This document shows positions 38,935 through 47,571 of a DNA stretch of 64,000 nucleotides, in pieces (positions within the stretch are counted from its first letter, which is position 1; each line of letters begins with the position of its first letter). The notes beneath the pieces were generated by a model. It was not told the DNA's origin, searched no databases, and was given only the letters and a program-made list of their open reading frames with translations. Position numbers and translations under genes: made by a program. The stretch lies in NCBI GenBank assembly GCA_949292375.1, contig CASEZG010000002.1, forward strand, positions 1-64,000, in the 5' to 3' direction. The DNA is from an uncultured Pseudomonadota bacterium (lineage in GTDB: Bacteria; Pseudomonadota; Alphaproteobacteria; RF32; CAG-239).

Positions 38935-39945
38935 ATGTTTCAGGAATTTCCGGACGACAAAAATGATGATTTCTTAAATGAATTTCGTCAGAAAATTGCC
39001 GAGCAATCCGCCGCAAATTTTGAAGAAAAACGTATGGAAATGAAACGCTCCAAGAGCGTTTTCATCGGAGCTGTTTCCGGCGTGGCTTTGGCGGCCGTTG
39101 TCGGTTGGTTTGTTTTGTCGCCCAGATATGCCGTTGAGAATCCGGAGGAAATTCCGGTTATCAGACGTCCGCAAACCGCCATTAAAGTTCAGCCAAGCGA
39201 ACCGGGCGGAATGGAGATTTTGAATCAGGATAAGTCTGTTTATGATATCGTGGAAAAGAAACCCTCCAATGAACGTAAAGTCGAGAACTTGTTACCGCCG
39301 CCGGAAGAGCCTAAACCTCCTGTTATAACGGCTCAGCCGACTTCTATTCCGGAAGATATGTTTGAAGCTCCTTCTGTTCCGGTTGTTGATGAAGCTGATA
39401 AGATTATTGCAAAAGCTCAAAAAGTTACGCCGGCGCAAGAAGTTCCCGAAGAAAAAGTGGTTAGCATTAAGGAAGCTGCACAAGCAACTCCCGCAGCTTC
39501 TGACAAAGTTGTAATTCCGGCAAAAGTTGAGACGGTTAAGGTTGTTAAAGGTGAGAAAGTAAAAGTTGAAAACAAAGATTGGAGTATTAACGCCAAGACT
39601 GAAGCTCAAGCAAAAATTCAGCAAGCGCAAAATGTTGTGGCTCCTGCTCCCGTTGCTACATCTGCGCCGAAAAAATCGGCCACGACATCTGCCCCTGCAG
39701 GAACTTGGCAAGTTCAACTGATGAGCTCTCAAAACAAAAAAGCAACCGAAAATGCTTGGAACTCTTTAGTTAAAAAATATCCGCCTTTGCAAGGTCAACC
39801 ACACGAGATTGAAACTGCCGACCTTGATTTTGACGGTGTATTTTATCGCCTTAAAGCCGGAGCTTTTGCCGACAGAGCCGGTGCAGATGCTTTGTGTCGC
39901 GATATTAAGGCTTTGGGTGGAACTTGTATTGTAAAGAAAAAATAA
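38935..39945 (+). CDS. SPOR-domain cell-division protein
   Basis: A bitopic envelope protein of 336 residues: a short cytoplasmic N-terminus, one membrane helix at about 43-60 (SVFIGAVSGVALAAVVGWFV), a long Pro/Ala/Lys-rich periplasmic linker and a C-terminal SPOR domain from about 256 (GTWQVQLMSSQNKKATENAW to the end). SPOR domains bind denuded peptidoglycan at the septum. An AGGAGAAGA site precedes the ATG. The M50 protease gene starts at the very next base after its stop. Confidence 0.9.
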   Translation: MFQEFPDDKNDDFLNEFRQKIAEQSAANFEEKRMEMKRSKSVFIGAVSGVALAAVVGWFVLSPRYAVENPEEIPVIRRPQTAIKVQPSEPGGMEILNQDKSVYDIVEKKPSNERKVENLLPPPEEPKPPVITAQPTSIPEDMFEAPSVPVVDEADKIIAKAQKVTPAQEVPEEKVVSIKEAAQATPAASDKVVIPAKVETVKVVKGEKVKVENKDWSINAKTEAQAKIQQAQNVVAPAPVATSAPKKSATTSAPAGTWQVQLMSSQNKKATENAWNSLVKKYPPLQGQPHEIETADLDFDGVFYRLKAGAFADRAGADALCRDIKALGGTCIVKKK

Positions 39946-40605
39946 ATGAGTATTGTCAGCCTGATTGTAAACTTTATCCCGATTATTCTTGCAATTGTTT
40001 TGCATGAATTGGCTCACGGTTATGCAGCCTATCGGTTGGGAGACAACACCGCAAAAGTTTATGGTCGGCTGACACTTAACCCGCTTAAGCATATTGATCC
40101 TTTCGGCTCGATTTTGCTCCCTGCTCTTTTATATTTTTCTCATGCCGGCTTTATGTTCGGTTGGGCAAAACCCGTACCGGTTAATTTTAATAACCTTAAA
40201 CATTCTAAACGTGATTTGATTATTGTTTCCGCTGCCGGTATTGTTATGAACTTAGCTTTGGCGATTATCTCTGCTTTGCTTCTTAAGGTTATTAGTTTCT
40301 TGCCGCAAAGCACATTTCAAGGAATTTTGGGATTATTTTTGCTTAATATGGTTGTTTTTAACGTTGTTTTGGCCATATTTAACGCATTGCCCATTCCGCC
40401 GTTGGACGGTTCTAAGATTTTGTTCGGCTGGGTTAACAAACCTTGGGCTCAAAGATATGTCAATTCTGAAAGAGGCGGTTTGGCAGCCATTGTTTTGTTA
40501 GCTTTTATCTTACCGGCAATCGGTCAAAGTTTGGGATTGAACTTAAATGTTTTTAGCATCATCTTGCTTAAAGCGGCCAAGTTTATTTTATCTTTTTTGC
40601 TATAG
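39946..40605 (+). CDS. Site-2-type membrane metalloprotease (M50)
   Basis: Intramembrane zinc protease of family M50B, 219 residues with about six helices and no PDZ. The zinc ligands are His20 and His24 in HELAH with Glu21 as the base, and Asp154 in NALPIPPLDG is the third ligand. Related small proteases cut membrane-bound regulators or remnant signal peptides. The start directly abuts the SPOR stop and nagZ follows after 9 bases, so it is part of the operon. Its substrate is unknown. Confidence 0.9.
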   Translation: MSIVSLIVNFIPIILAIVLHELAHGYAAYRLGDNTAKVYGRLTLNPLKHIDPFGSILLPALLYFSHAGFMFGWAKPVPVNFNNLKHSKRDLIIVSAAGIVMNLALAIISALLLKVISFLPQSTFQGILGLFLLNMVVFNVVLAIFNALPIPPLDGSKILFGWVNKPWAQRYVNSERGGLAAIVLLAFILPAIGQSLGLNLNVFSIILLKAAKFILSFLL

Positions 40606-40614
40606 GGAAAATAT

Positions 40615-41703
40615 ATGTCGCAAGCTCTTTCTGCAGCCCTTATATCCGTTAGCGGTTTTTCTCTTACCGATGAAGAAAAATGGGTTATTTCCAAGTATCA
40701 GCCTTTAGGCGTTACGCTTTTCTTACGCAATATCAGCACAAGAAAACAAGTCGCAGAGCTCAGTAAACAAATTAGGGAAGTTGCTCAAAGAGAAGACGTA
40801 ATCATTGCCGTAGACCAAGAAGGCGGAAGAGTTCGGCGTTTGGCTGAACCGGAGTTCAGACCTTATGCCTCACAATATGTCTTGGGGAGACTGGAGCAGG
40901 AATTGGGCGCGCCAAAAGCAGATATTGCTACGCGCGACCATGCCCTGCTCATTAGCCAAGACCTGATTGATTGCGGTATCAATCTGAACTATGCGCCTGT
41001 TTTGGATTTGGCTTTTGAAGAAACTGCAGCCGTATTGAAAAGCCGTTGCTTCGGAAATGATGAAAAACAAGCGGCTCGCTTGGGTAAAATCATGCTTGAA
41101 ACATATATTCAAAACGGAATTTGTCCTTGCATCAAACATATGCCCGGGCATGGACGAATTACGGTTGATCCTCATTTGGGTTTGCCTGTATTGACACAGT
41201 CTTTAAAAGAACTTGAAAAAGATTTTTATCCTTTCCGCGTGCTTTCCTCCTCACCTGCCGGAATGACCGCGCATGTCGTCATACCCGAAATTGACGATAA
41301 AAATCCGATTACGCAATCAGCTAACGGCATTAAAGAGCTTATACGCGGCATTATCGGTTTTGATGGCTTGCTTATCTCTGATTCAATCAATATGCGCGCC
41401 CTTAAAGGAAACCTCAGCGAGATTACGACTAAATGTATTTCTGCCGGTTGCGACTGTGTTTGTTATTGTGACGGAATTGCTCAAGAAGCAGCCGAAGTTT
41501 GCCAAAAAGCCGGATTTATGTCGGATAAGTCTATCATAAGATTTGAAAAAATTAAAAACTTATTCCACAATAAATCTAATATGTTTAGTCTGGACACGGT
41601 TGTTGCTGAATATGAGGCTCTTGTGGGACAGATTGAAAAATATCGGGACGACTACGATGCTACGGAAGTCCTGAACAAAATGAAACAATACAAAGGAGAA
41701 TAA
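40615..41703 (+). CDS. nagZ: Beta-N-acetylhexosaminidase (NagZ)
   Basis: Cytoplasmic glycoside hydrolase family 3 enzyme that removes GlcNAc from anhydro-muropeptides during peptidoglycan recycling. The 362-residue protein has the GVTLFLRN and AVDQEGGRVRRL blocks, the KHMPGHGR loop with DPHLGLP holding the catalytic His-Asp pair, and the nucleophile Asp in LLISDSINM. It fits the SPOR-nagZ order of alphaproteobacteria. tatA overlaps its stop codon by one base. Confidence 0.93.
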   Translation: MSQALSAALISVSGFSLTDEEKWVISKYQPLGVTLFLRNISTRKQVAELSKQIREVAQREDVIIAVDQEGGRVRRLAEPEFRPYASQYVLGRLEQELGAPKADIATRDHALLISQDLIDCGINLNYAPVLDLAFEETAAVLKSRCFGNDEKQAARLGKIMLETYIQNGICPCIKHMPGHGRITVDPHLGLPVLTQSLKELEKDFYPFRVLSSSPAGMTAHVVIPEIDDKNPITQSANGIKELIRGIIGFDGLLISDSINMRALKGNLSEITTKCISAGCDCVCYCDGIAQEAAEVCQKAGFMSDKSIIRFEKIKNLFHNKSNMFSLDTVVAEYEALVGQIEKYRDDYDATEVLNKMKQYKGE

Positions 41704-41930
41704 TGATGTTTTCAGGTTTTTGGGGCTGGTTTTTGGTCGTTGTTATCGTTGCCGTAATCTTTGGCGCGGGCAAACTTCCCGAACTTAAGGAACAAGCTCA
41801 GGACAAGCTCAAATTGCTCGCTCAGGCTGCTGAAAAAGGCAAAAAAGAGTTGGAAGCAAAAATTGAGGAAGCTAAGAAAAAAAATGCCTCCTCTGATGAA
41901 AAAAAAGAAGATGACAATCAGGCCGAATAA
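41703..41930 (+). CDS. tatA: Sec-independent translocase subunit TatA
   Basis: A 75-residue single-span protein with a short N-terminus, a helix at about 7-22 (GWFLVVVIVAVIFGAG), the FGAGKLPEL hinge and a charged amphipathic helix with a Lys/Glu-rich tail. This is the TatA family that forms the protein-conducting part of the twin-arginine system. TatB and TatC are not in the window. An ATG at 41706 is an alternative start one codon later. Last gene of the dgt-to-tatA group, with a terminator. Confidence 0.88.
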   Translation: MMFSGFWGWFLVVVIVAVIFGAGKLPELKEQAQDKLKLLAQAAEKGKKELEAKIEEAKKKNASSDEKKEDDNQAE

Positions 41931-41950
41931 TATTTTTTAGTTTTCTTCTT

Positions 41951-41980
41951 GCCGCATTCCTTAAAGAATGCGGCTTTTTT
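41951..41980 (+). terminator. Terminator of the nagZ-tatA operon
   Basis: A 9-bp stem GCCGCATTC/GAATGCGGC with loop CTTAAA and a run of six T. Confidence 0.9.
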
Positions 41981-42083
41981 ATTTTATACATTTATTCCAA
42001 ATAACTATGGATTTATAAAAAAAAGCGTGATATCATAGTCTTATAAGATGTTTCGAATATCCAAGAATTTTTGGAGAAAAGCT

Positions 42084-42530
42084 ATGAGCATTTCGGCTAC
42101 CAGAAAAGTATCGAGCTCAACGGGAAGTCAGTCACGAAACGCCCCTGTTAAGCATACGGACCACAACTATATTGTTGGGACGGAAGGCGAGTCGTTTGTT
42201 GAAATTATTGACTCTTCCAATAATGTTTCGGTAAATAATGACAGTAATCAGCATCATAAAGAAAAAGAAACCTCTTCCTTTGATAAAAAAGAAAAAGGTG
42301 ATGGTAATTCTTTGAATAATGGTAGTGCGTATATCCCCAGTGCTATAGAAGCCCTGAGTGCGAGCGGTGTTTATGATGATGAACAAGACCACCATAGTAA
42401 TAAAGTTAATGTTTATGGAAATAATCAATCCATCATTAAAGATGATGAAATTGAACGTACCGGACATAACTATCTAAAACATTTCTATGAAACAAATAAA
42501 GTTCTTGAAGAAGTTGATGAGCTTGTCTGA
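42084..42530 (+). CDS. Hydrophilic protein of unknown function
   Basis: A 148-residue protein that I do not recognise: no hydrophobic segment, rich in Ser, Asn, His, Asp and Lys, and probably largely disordered (about residues 45-85). The C-terminal 30 residues, with ERTGHNYLKHFYETNKVLEEVDEL, look helical. The motif HTDHNYIVG near 24 and RTGHNYLKH near 125 share the pattern [TR]-x-[DG]-H-N-Y, a possible internal repeat. The ATG at 42084 has GGAG 7 bases upstream, so I prefer it over the in-frame ATG at 42048. It lies immediately before a structured noncoding region. Confidence 0.6.
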   Translation: MSISATRKVSSSTGSQSRNAPVKHTDHNYIVGTEGESFVEIIDSSNNVSVNNDSNQHHKEKETSSFDKKEKGDGNSLNNGSAYIPSAIEALSASGVYDDEQDHHSNKVNVYGNNQSIIKDDEIERTGHNYLKHFYETNKVLEEVDELV

Positions 42531-42535
42531 TACAA

Positions 42536-42687
42536 ACTGCAAACTGAAGCCAGTTTGACCGCATTACTGACTGTGGTCGCAATCTTTGCTGAATCGTGTG
42601 CTTCCTAAGTGCATATTTCTCTTTCGTGCATTGTATCTATTTTAAAAATCTTTATTGAAAATTAGCAAATTCTCTTTATAATTTTAT
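42536..42687 (+). other. Noncoding stretch with hairpins
   Basis: No gene seen. It holds AAACTG/CAGTTT and GACCGCA/TGTGGTC hairpins directly after the stop of the upstream gene, and then AT-rich sequence that may contain the promoter of the structured RNA downstream. Confidence 0.4.
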
Positions 42688-42825
42688 CCGTCATCAGCAA
42701 TGGTTAGGCTGATGACGGAGTGTGGAAGCTCCTTACTTAGAACCAATATAACCTCCAGTAATGGAGGATGGTGTGATATAAGCCGCTTTGCGGTCGAATA
42801 AGCACGCTGACTAAGTACAGCTTCC
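42688..42825 (+). ncRNA. Structured RNA candidate, possible riboswitch
   Basis: A hairpin with an 11-bp perfect stem (42688-42698 with 42708-42718) is followed by a three-way-junction fold: P1 GGAAGCT/AGCTTCC (42724-42730 with 42819-42825), P2 ACTTAG/CTAAGT (42735-42740 with 42811-42816), hairpin P3 CCTCC/GGAGG (42752-42756 with 42763-42767), and P4 GTGTG/CACGC (42771-42775 with 42803-42807) which contains hairpin CCGC/GCGG (42783-42786 with 42790-42793). A terminator and then an HTH gene follow. I recognise no known class; TPP, purine, cobalamin, SAM-II and hammerhead signatures are absent. Confidence 0.55.
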
Positions 42826-42831
42826 AACTCC

Positions 42832-42855
42832 TCCGCTCTCCTTTGAGAGCGGTTT
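42832..42855 (+). terminator. Terminator after the structured RNA
   Basis: CCGCTCTC/GAGAGCGG with loop CTTT, followed by TTTTGTTTT. It lies between the three-way-junction RNA and the ribosome-binding site of the HTH gene, so it either ends a small RNA or attenuates the HTH mRNA. Confidence 0.8.
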
Positions 42856-42887
42856 TGTTTTACACAAAACAATAGGAGTTGAACAGT

Positions 42888-43160
42888 ATGAATTTTGATT
42901 TTAACCTGCAAAATATAAAACAAAAACGCAAACTGCGCCGACAATTGGGCTTTGAACTTTTTAGATGTCGTTATCATAAAAATTATAGCTTACAAAGTGT
43001 TTCCCGCAGAACGGGCCTCACACTCACAATCATTGACCGTATAGAGTTAGGCAAGGGCAATGTGCAATGGAGCGATTTTTTGATTCTGATGAATTTCTAT
43101 GGCAAAGTGTTTAGTTTTGAAATGGAAAAAAACTCCACACTAGAAACAAATCAAGAATAG
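42888..43160 (+). CDS. Small XRE-like helix-turn-helix protein
   Basis: A 90-residue DNA-binding protein. After a basic N-terminal stretch (KQKRKLRRQ) it shows an XRE-type five-helix domain: FELFRCRYHKNYSLQSVSRR then TGLTLTIIDRIELGKGNVQW, where SLQSVSRRTGL is the first helix-turn of the motif and TIIDRIELGK the recognition end. The ATG at 42888 has AGGAG 9 bases upstream; a TTG at 42879 is less likely. It is preceded by a structured RNA and terminator and ended by a strong hairpin, so it is a single transcription unit. Target genes are unknown. Confidence 0.75.
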   Translation: MNFDFNLQNIKQKRKLRRQLGFELFRCRYHKNYSLQSVSRRTGLTLTIIDRIELGKGNVQWSDFLILMNFYGKVFSFEMEKNSTLETNQE

Positions 43161-43176
43161 TATCGCTAAAATTATA

Positions 43177-43206
43177 AGCATCCGTTAGGTCTCTAACGGA
43201 TGCTTC
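43177..43206 (+). terminator. Terminator of the HTH gene
   Basis: A perfect 13-bp stem (43177-43189 with 43194-43206) with loop GTCT, followed by a pyrimidine-rich stretch. Confidence 0.75.
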
Positions 43207-43311
43207 TCTTAACAGATAGGCTCTGTTTTACACTACACACACACCACACCTATTGTTAAATCACACACTATCGTTAGTATAACGCCGAATCGTATTTCTG
43301 GCAACTTCTTT

Positions 43312-43998
43312 TTAAAAACCTATATCCGGCTCTAAACCATATTCTCTTAATGCCTGCAATAATTCTGCCAAATATATGCGTTCATTGTAGAGTACGGCTC
43401 CGTCCGAAGCACTCACCTTAAATGCTTCCTTTGCCAGATTGGTAGCTGCCTCCGGTGTCTTTGATTTGATGTTTATTAAGGATAAATAAAAATCATCCTC
43501 ATCGGGATTTAGGTCCTTTAAATATGTATTGATATACTGCTCGCTTAGGGTTTTTGTTTGCGGTTTGGTCCGCAAAATATAATCTCTGATAGTTTTTATC
43601 TTAATGTCTGTAAAACTTGAATTGCATTTGGCCATAAAGGTCAAAATAATTAAATCATCCTTTATGCTTTCCAATTGTTTGACATCTGTTATAACCTGAG
43701 TTTGTTTGAGGGGCTTTTGTTTTTTTTGTTGGGCTATTTGCCTGCTTTGTAAAAAATCCTGATAAAAATTTTGTGCCGAATAATAATATTTTTCGGTATT
43801 CAAATCATACAAATCTCGCACCAGCGCGGCATCTATCAGTTTGCCTTTTTTGGCGCGATAAAAATATAAGTCAAAAAACAAAGTTCCGTTTTTTTCCCAT
43901 GCATTTTTTACCGCCACATTTTCTTCCGAAACACGGTTTTTGAAGACGATATGCACCAGCATATTGTAGAAGTCCAGATTGCAATAGCTCTCGTCCAT
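43312..43998 (-). CDS. Protein with TerB-like C-terminal domain
   Basis: A 228-residue protein of unknown function. The C-terminal segment with EAFKVSASDGAVLYNERIYL followed by LAELLQALREYGL has the pattern of TerB-like helical domains (xxxSAxDGxxxxxExxxL). The N-terminal half (to about 100) is rich in aromatic residues and has no recognised motif. Its ATG directly abuts the mfd stop codon, so it is translated as part of the mfd mRNA. In many alphaproteobacteria a different small gene (sdhE type) sits near mfd; this one is not related to it. Confidence 0.65.
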   Translation of the reverse strand: MDESYCNLDFYNMLVHIVFKNRVSEENVAVKNAWEKNGTLFFDLYFYRAKKGKLIDAALVRDLYDLNTEKYYYSAQNFYQDFLQSRQIAQQKKQKPLKQTQVITDVKQLESIKDDLIILTFMAKCNSSFTDIKIKTIRDYILRTKPQTKTLSEQYINTYLKDLNPDEDDFYLSLINIKSKTPEAATNLAKEAFKVSASDGAVLYNERIYLAELLQALREYGLEPDIGF

Positions 43999-46900
43999 CT
44001 AATCTCCTTTTACCATATCTACCAACTTTCCGACATAGGTCTTAATTGTTTCAACTCGGGTGGCGTAGTTTTGTAAATCTCGCTCGATGAAAAGTTTTTG
44101 GTCAGGACGGATTTTTACGACACCAAACTGTTTAGCAACCCAATTAATCAGTTTCTCCGGTGCTTTGAAAATATTGTTATGAAAAGCTATCAGAATTCCC
44201 TTGGCTCCGGCATCTATTTTTTCAATATTGGCCTCTCGGCAAAGCTGTTTTATCTCTACTGTTTTAAGCAAGTTATCTACCTCTTCGGGGAGCTTGCCGA
44301 AACGATCGGTTAACTCCTCGCGCATATCCAAAATTCCGGCCTTATCCTTAATCTCACCAATGCGTTTATATAGTCCCAAGCGCACTCCCAAATCACGCAC
44401 ATAAGCTTCCGGAATCATAATCGGAATACCAGTGGTGATTTGCGGTGCCCAATCGGTTATTGCGGCTTGCTCTTTTTCTTGCTCTGTGCCGCTCTTTTGC
44501 CGCATTATCTCTTCTTCCAGCATATGCTGATATAAGGCTATACCGACATCTTTAATATGGCCTGATTGTTCCTCGCCCAAGATATTGCCTGAGCCTCTGA
44601 TATCCATATCGTGGCTAGCTAACGAAAAACCTGCGCCCAATGTATCAAGTGCTTGCAAAATATTTAGACGACGCTCGGCAATAGGTTTTAGATTTTTTTG
44701 TTTGGGCACGGTAAAATAGCAATAGCCTCTGACCTTTGACCGCCCTACTCGTCCCTTAAGCTGGTATAACTGTGCCAAACCAAACATATCCGAGCGGTGA
44801 ATAATCATCGTATTAACCGTCGGCATATCAATACCCGATTCAATAATCGTGGTTGACAGAAGCATATCCGCCTTGCCGTCGGCAAATTCATTCATAACAT
44901 CTTCCAACTTGCTAACCGGCATTTGTCCGTGAGCTACCAAAATTTTTATATCCGGCACGAGCTCTCTGAGCTCTTTTTCCATACCAAAGATATCCGACAC
45001 TCTCGGGCAAACAAAAAAGGTTTGGCCGTTACGAAACTTCTCGCGGTAAATGGCTTCTTTTATCATAACCTTATCAAAGGGCATAACAAAAGTACGCGCG
45101 GCTAAGCGGTCCACCGGCGGGGTGGCAATAATGCTTAATTGCTTTACGCCCGTCAAAGACATTTGTAATGTGCGCGGTATCGGTGTGGCGGTTAAGGTCA
45201 AGACGTGGACATTTGACTTTAGGGCTTTGAGTTTTTCTTTGTGCGCAACGCCGAAATGTTGCTCCTCATCAATAATCAAAAGTCCCAAATTGCAAAACTT
45301 GATATCCTTTGATAACAGCGCGTGCGTGCCAATGACGATTTCTACCGAACCGTCTTCCAAACCTTTTTTAGTTTCTGCCGCTTCTTTGGCACTTACCAGA
45401 CGCGAAAGCATTTTTACCCGAACAGGAAAACCTTCCATACGTTTCTTAAAATTATAATAATGTTGTCTGGCAAGCAATGTTGTCGGTACAATCAGCGCAA
45501 CCTGCGCACCGGACATTGCCACGGTGAAAGCGGCACGCAAAGCAACCTCCGTTTTGCCAAAGCCGACATCGCCGCAGACCAATCTGTCCATCGGCGAGCC
45601 TTGATTCAAATCCTTCAATACATCCGTAATGGCATTAAGTTGGTCATCCGTTTCCGTATAGGGAAACTTGGCGCAAAACTCGTCATACGAACCCTCTGGC
45701 GGGACAAAACAATCCGCTACTTTCAGATGTCTTTCGGCGGCTATCTTAATCAGCTTCTCCGCAATATCACGAATCTTTTCCTTAACTTTGGCTTTTTTCG
45801 CCTGCCATGCCAGACCGCCCAAAGTATCTAACTGAATATTGTCATCTTCCATACCATAACGCGAGATGACATCAATATTTTCTACCGGTACAAATAACTT
45901 TGCGTCATTGGCATATAAGATTTTCAGACAATCATGCGGGGCTCCGCCTGCTGTGATATTCTCCAGCCCCAAAAACTTGCCGATACCATGTTCTATATGC
46001 ACCACCAATTCGCCGACAGACAAGGACGAAACATCGGCAATAAAATCTTTGCTGCTTACTTTTTTGGCGGTTTTGCGGTTTTGACGTTCGCCTAAAATAT
46101 CTTGCTCAGAAATCAGGCAAAGCCCGTCTCCCCTAAAGCCATGTGGCAGGTTCATTACCAGCATCGTAACTTGTTTATGTTCGGCTTTTTTCAAAGCCTC
46201 TGCCCAATTTTCGGCAAAGCTCACATCCTTAATGTCATATTCGCTCATTAAGGTAAATAAGCGTTCTCTTGAGCCTTCGGAATAGCAACAAATTATTCTT
46301 GCTAATTTGGCATTCTCTGCCAGATAATCCTTGAGTTCGGTATAGACTTGCGCGGCATTGACATTTTTGGCATGCGAAAAATTGCGCCCCGGAATAATCG
46401 CGGCATTGATTACGCCCTCAGATTCCGGCAAGCTCATAGATGTAAATCTGATGGCTTTGCGCGCCTTGACCTTATTCTCAAACTCTTTTTTGTTAATGAA
46501 CATAAGCTCGGGGTTAACCGGCCGATAAGTGTCTACCTCGCTCGCGGATTTTATGCCCAAAGCCTCCTGTCTGGCCTGATAATAGTCCATAATACCATCT
46601 TCCTTGGACAAGACTGCTTCATTAACATTGCGGTCCAGTACAATATGTGCCGCAGGAAGATAATCAAACAATGTCGGCAAAGGTTCTTCATAGAAAAAAG
46701 GCAGCCAGTTTTCCATACCCATATATTTGCGCCCTGCCGAAACAGCTTCATAAAGCTCATCAGACTGTGCCGCAGCTCCAAATGCTTCGCGATAAGCCGT
46801 GCGGAAGTTCTTGATGGTATTGTTATCCAACACAACCTCGCCCACAACCTGAAAACTATAACTTTTGAGCTCGCCGGTCGTGCGTTGGCTGAAGGCATCA

Positions 46901-47481
46901 AAGGTGCGGATTTTTTCCACCTCGTCATCAAATAAATCTATACGCAAAGGTTCCGGCGTGCCGACAGGAAAAATATCTAAGATATCACCACGGACGGCAT
47001 ATTCTCCGGGTTCCATAACTTGTTCAACACGGTTATAGCCATTGACAACAGCATAGTGCACAAAGTCATTAAAATCGAGCTTGCCGCCGACTTTTATTTC
47101 TCTTACGGAATTTCTGAAGATTTTGGCCGGCGGAAGTTTTTGCACGACCGCGCCGACACTCGTTATGATTATCCGTTTATTCTTCTTGTTCGGGTTTAGG
47201 GTCAGCTCGCCTAAAGTTGCCAGTCTTTCCGCCACAATATTGGCATTGGGCGAAACACGGTCATAAGGCACCGTATCCCATGCCGGAAGTTTTAATATCT
47301 CGGTTTCAGGCGAGATATGTTTGAGCAAGTCCGCCGTTCGCTCCAAACTCAAGCCATCACTTACAATGTATAAAATATCTTGTTTTGAGGTGCGCAAAAA
47401 ATCACGGAGCAGAAAGGCATCATACCCCTCGGCCACCGCAGAAAACGTATAATCCGCAAGTTTTTCTATATCTGCGTGCAT
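43999..47481 (-). CDS. mfd: Transcription-repair coupling factor Mfd
   Basis: Removes RNA polymerase stalled at DNA damage and recruits UvrA. The 1160-residue chain shows the UvrB-homology domains at the N-terminus (LRIDLFDDEVEKIRTFD near 178), the RNA-polymerase interaction domain (GELVVHIEHGIGKFLGLE near 480), a RecG-like translocase with Walker A GDVGFGKT at about 637-644, DEEQHFGV motif II, and the C-terminal TRCF domain (GIPIMIPEAYV). Full length for the family. It is divergent from recG with 90 bases between the start codons. Confidence 0.97.
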   Translation of the reverse strand: MHADIEKLADYTFSAVAEGYDAFLLRDFLRTSKQDILYIVSDGLSLERTADLLKHISPETEILKLPAWDTVPYDRVSPNANIVAERLATLGELTLNPNKKNKRIIITSVGAVVQKLPPAKIFRNSVREIKVGGKLDFNDFVHYAVVNGYNRVEQVMEPGEYAVRGDILDIFPVGTPEPLRIDLFDDEVEKIRTFDAFSQRTTGELKSYSFQVVGEVVLDNNTIKNFRTAYREAFGAAAQSDELYEAVSAGRKYMGMENWLPFFYEEPLPTLFDYLPAAHIVLDRNVNEAVLSKEDGIMDYYQARQEALGIKSASEVDTYRPVNPELMFINKKEFENKVKARKAIRFTSMSLPESEGVINAAIIPGRNFSHAKNVNAAQVYTELKDYLAENAKLARIICCYSEGSRERLFTLMSEYDIKDVSFAENWAEALKKAEHKQVTMLVMNLPHGFRGDGLCLISEQDILGERQNRKTAKKVSSKDFIADVSSLSVGELVVHIEHGIGKFLGLENITAGGAPHDCLKILYANDAKLFVPVENIDVISRYGMEDDNIQLDTLGGLAWQAKKAKVKEKIRDIAEKLIKIAAERHLKVADCFVPPEGSYDEFCAKFPYTETDDQLNAITDVLKDLNQGSPMDRLVCGDVGFGKTEVALRAAFTVAMSGAQVALIVPTTLLARQHYYNFKKRMEGFPVRVKMLSRLVSAKEAAETKKGLEDGSVEIVIGTHALLSKDIKFCNLGLLIIDEEQHFGVAHKEKLKALKSNVHVLTLTATPIPRTLQMSLTGVKQLSIIATPPVDRLAARTFVMPFDKVMIKEAIYREKFRNGQTFFVCPRVSDIFGMEKELRELVPDIKILVAHGQMPVSKLEDVMNEFADGKADMLLSTTIIESGIDMPTVNTMIIHRSDMFGLAQLYQLKGRVGRSKVRGYCYFTVPKQKNLKPIAERRLNILQALDTLGAGFSLASHDMDIRGSGNILGEEQSGHIKDVGIALYQHMLEEEIMRQKSGTEQEKEQAAITDWAPQITTGIPIMIPEAYVRDLGVRLGLYKRIGEIKDKAGILDMREELTDRFGKLPEEVDNLLKTVEIKQLCREANIEKIDAGAKGILIAFHNNIFKAPEKLINWVAKQFGVVKIRPDQKLFIERDLQNYATRVETIKTYVGKLVDMVKGD

Positions 47482-47571
47482 TTGATTATCTTATTCATTT
47501 ACTATTTGGAATAAAATATATACAATATGCGCATTATAGCAACATTTTTCTTGAGGAAAGTTTAAGAAATC

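Noticed and set aside
42709-42715. CTGATGA as in hammerhead ribozymes
   Set aside because: It is one arm of a perfect hairpin and lacks the GAAA and cleavage-site parts.
43237-43255. 19 bases identical to the 5' coding part of cysteine-rich gene 2 (49872-49890)
   Set aside because: Mostly CA repeats; no box, promoter or further similarity around it, so a gene remnant cannot be supported.
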